From: Ancylobacter koreensis
GTDB lineage: Bacteria; Pseudomonadota; Alphaproteobacteria; Rhizobiales; Xanthobacteraceae
NCBI RefSeq assembly: GCF_023016525.1
Contig: NZ_JALKCG010000005.1
Span: 62,001 to 126,000 of the forward strand
Reading direction: 5' to 3'
Length of the DNA: 64,000 nt
Position 1 is the stretch's first letter; each line of letters opens with the position of its first letter. The notes beneath the pieces were generated by a model. That model made no database searches and had not been told where the DNA came from. It saw only the letters and a list, made by a program, of their open reading frames with translations. The translations under genes and the position numbers were made by a program. This document shows, piece after piece, positions 63,169 to 64,000 of this stretch.

Positions 63169-63254
63169 CGCCGCCTCCCCGTCACCCGCTCGCCCATCGC
63201 GGCGAGGCGCCGCCTAAGCGCCTCCAGCCCCCTCACCCGCACCTCGAACCTCAC
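63156..63254 (-). CDS. 32-residue frame, possible relic of an HK97-gp10-like protein
   Basis: GTG 63254 overlaps the stopper stop (GTGA) and has GGAGGAA upstream, so translation is plausible. It reads MRFEVRVRGLEALRRRLAAM then GERVTGRRRWSR and stops at 63156, inside the DUF3168 start. The beginning resembles the N-terminus of HK97-gp10-type phage proteins (a beta strand, then GL..L...L), a gene that sits at this place in many phages but is usually 120-150 residues. It may be a truncated remnant kept for translational coupling. It is too short for firm assignment. Confidence 0.4.
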   Translation of the reverse strand: MRFEVRVRGLEALRRRLAAMGERVTGRRRWSR

Positions 63255-63571
63255 GGCGTTTCCTCCCGGCAGTCGCAGACGAGGAAGCGCCCGCGATTGT
63301 CGGGATCGCGCACCGCCTCGACGAGGAGGCGCCGCGCCCCCGACCTCAGCCGGTCGCCCGGCTGAAGCGTCGCCGGCGCGCGCACCGTCACCGCATGGGT
63401 GAGCACGGCGCCGGGCCGGTCGGCGATCTCACCGGGCACGGCGCGCGTCTCGATAGCGGCCCACAATGCGTCGACCGCGATGAAGGCGATGGTCGTCCCG
63501 CCCAGCCCGTCCGGCGTCTCCACCGGCGTCTCGTGCACCAGCCGGTGCCGCAGCGAACCGAGCGCGCTCAC
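63251..63571 (-). CDS. GTA head-tail stopper/adaptor (gp7-like)
   Basis: 106 residues of the phage head-tail adaptor family: GSLRHRLVHETPVETPDGLG, DALWAAIETR, LTHAVTVRAP and CDCREETP. It forms part of the neck below the portal. The start overlaps the connector gene stop by 4 bases. Confidence 0.9.
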   Translation of the reverse strand: MSALGSLRHRLVHETPVETPDGLGGTTIAFIAVDALWAAIETRAVPGEIADRPGAVLTHAVTVRAPATLQPGDRLRSGARRLLVEAVRDPDNRGRFLVCDCREETP

Positions 63572-64000
63572 AGCCGCGTCACCCGGTAGGGCACGACCAG
63601 CGCGTCGAGCCGGGCGGGAAAGGCCGCACCCGGGCCCGGCACATCGCGGTGCTCGTAGAAATGCGCCAGCACCACCCGCACCGCCTCGACGAGCGGCGAC
63701 GGCACGTGGTCGGCGGTGGGACCGTGGCCGGCGATCACATCGAGCGCAATGCCGGCAATGGGCCGGCCGGGCGCCGGCACCGCGCCGCGCTCCACCCGGA
63801 CCACGCCGGGAAGGCGTGACGTGTCGGCCGTGAAGGCGCCGAGCGGCACCTCGGCCTCGCGGCCGGCCGCGTCGATCACACGGGCGGCGATCACCTCGCG
63901 CAGCGGGTTCACCGGCACCGCGATCAGCCCGGAAGCCGGCCAGGCGTCGCGCACGAGGCGCCAGCTCTGGTCGATCAGCACCCGGCGGGTCAGCGCCTCC
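63568..64000 (-). CDS. GTA head-tail connector (gp6-like), 5' end outside the window
   Basis: The frame is open to the right edge, so the start is missing; an internal GTG at 63981 is not the true start because EALTRR precedes it in frame. Visible blocks are LIDQSWRLVRDAWPASGLIA, PLREVIAARVIDAAGREAEV and PSPLVEAVRVVLAHFYEHRD, matching the phiE125 gp8 / GTA adaptor family. It joins portal and stopper. Confidence 0.88.
   Translation of the reverse strand, partial: EALTRRVLIDQSWRLVRDAWPASGLIAVPVNPLREVIAARVIDAAGREAEVPLGAFTADTSRLPGVVRVERGAVPAPGRPIAGIALDVIAGHGPTADHVPSPLVEAVRVVLAHFYEHRDVPGPGAAFPARLDALVVPYRVTRL

Larger units (their letters stand above)
50458..64000 (-). mobile_element. Gene transfer agent (RcGTA-like) cluster with lysis and spike modules
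   Basis: Reading from 64000 down, the order is connector, stopper, tail terminator, tail tube, two chaperone-type proteins, tape measure, distal tail, hub, peptidase and tip. This is the order of genes g6 to g15 of the Rhodobacter capsulatus GTA. Head-spike genes (ghsB, ghsA types), an endolysin and spanins follow. The tape measure is only 200 residues, matching the very short GTA tail. The upstream genes (terminase, portal, protease, capsid) would lie beyond the window. No integrase or repressor is seen here. Confidence 0.85.

Noticed and set aside
50458-64000. Ordinary temperate prophage
   Set aside because: No integrase, repressor, replication gene or att repeat is seen. The gene order and short tape measure match RcGTA. 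The missing upstream part prevents a final decision.

Overview
The window is a stretch of high-GC chromosome with dense, often overlapping genes. It looks like a facultatively methylotrophic alphaproteobacterium of the order Hyphomicrobiales. A Xanthobacteraceae relative such as Ancylobacter, Starkeya or Xanthobacter is an inference; no rRNA or other marker in the window tests it. The support is the tetrahydromethanopterin (H4MPT) C1 gene set, the gene order ccmI-ccmE-ccmF-ccmH-degP-regulator-kinase-glnE, and a Rhodobacter-type gene transfer agent (GTA) with a CtrA-type site.

Region 1 (1-6.6 kb) holds an exbB-exbD pair with a candidate iron-control element, an FAD-linked 2-hydroxyacid dehydrogenase, a ParD antitoxin beside a ParE toxin gene broken by two frameshifts, an ABC-F ATPase of the Uup type, and a SpoU-type RNA methyltransferase followed by an intrinsic terminator.

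Region 2 (6.6-31.6 kb) is a C1 island. Five overlapping or closely spaced genes (amino acid kinase, flavoprotein, DHPS-like protein, DUF447 protein, MfnB-like protein) make parts of methylofuran and H4MPT. After an mgtE Mg2+ transporter comes the block fhcB-fhcA-fhcD-fhcC with a pterin carbinolamine dehydratase gene, on the minus strand. Divergent from it run mptG, mtdB, an ATP-grasp gene, mch, a RimK-like ligase and a CitG-like gene. A HisA-like gene is on the minus strand, then an MfnD-like ligase, an MfnF-like protein and a FolB-like aldolase. Together these oxidise methylene-H4MPT to formate (mtdB, mch, fhc) and build the two coenzymes. pepN, a PAS-GGDEF gene and an unusual Fae homolog follow.

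Region 3 (31.9-50.4 kb) is conserved housekeeping and signalling: a PAS histidine kinase, an LhgO-like oxidase, glnE, a degP/two-component unit, the cytochrome c maturation genes ccmI, ccmE, ccmF and ccmH with a small DUF4258/DUF2283 pair inserted, a glycine-zipper lipoprotein, and a second two-component system.

Region 4 (50.5-64 kb, running off the end) is a GTA cluster on the minus strand. In order of transcription it has a head-tail connector, stopper, tail terminator, tail tube, two tail chaperone-type proteins, a short tape measure, distal tail protein, hub, NlpC/P60 peptidase and the large tip protein. Head-spike genes, a GH108 endolysin and an overlapping spanin pair follow directly. 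One plus-strand gene interrupts it, and a perfect CtrA-type box lies between that gene and the endolysin. Palindromic repeats sit in several of its gaps.
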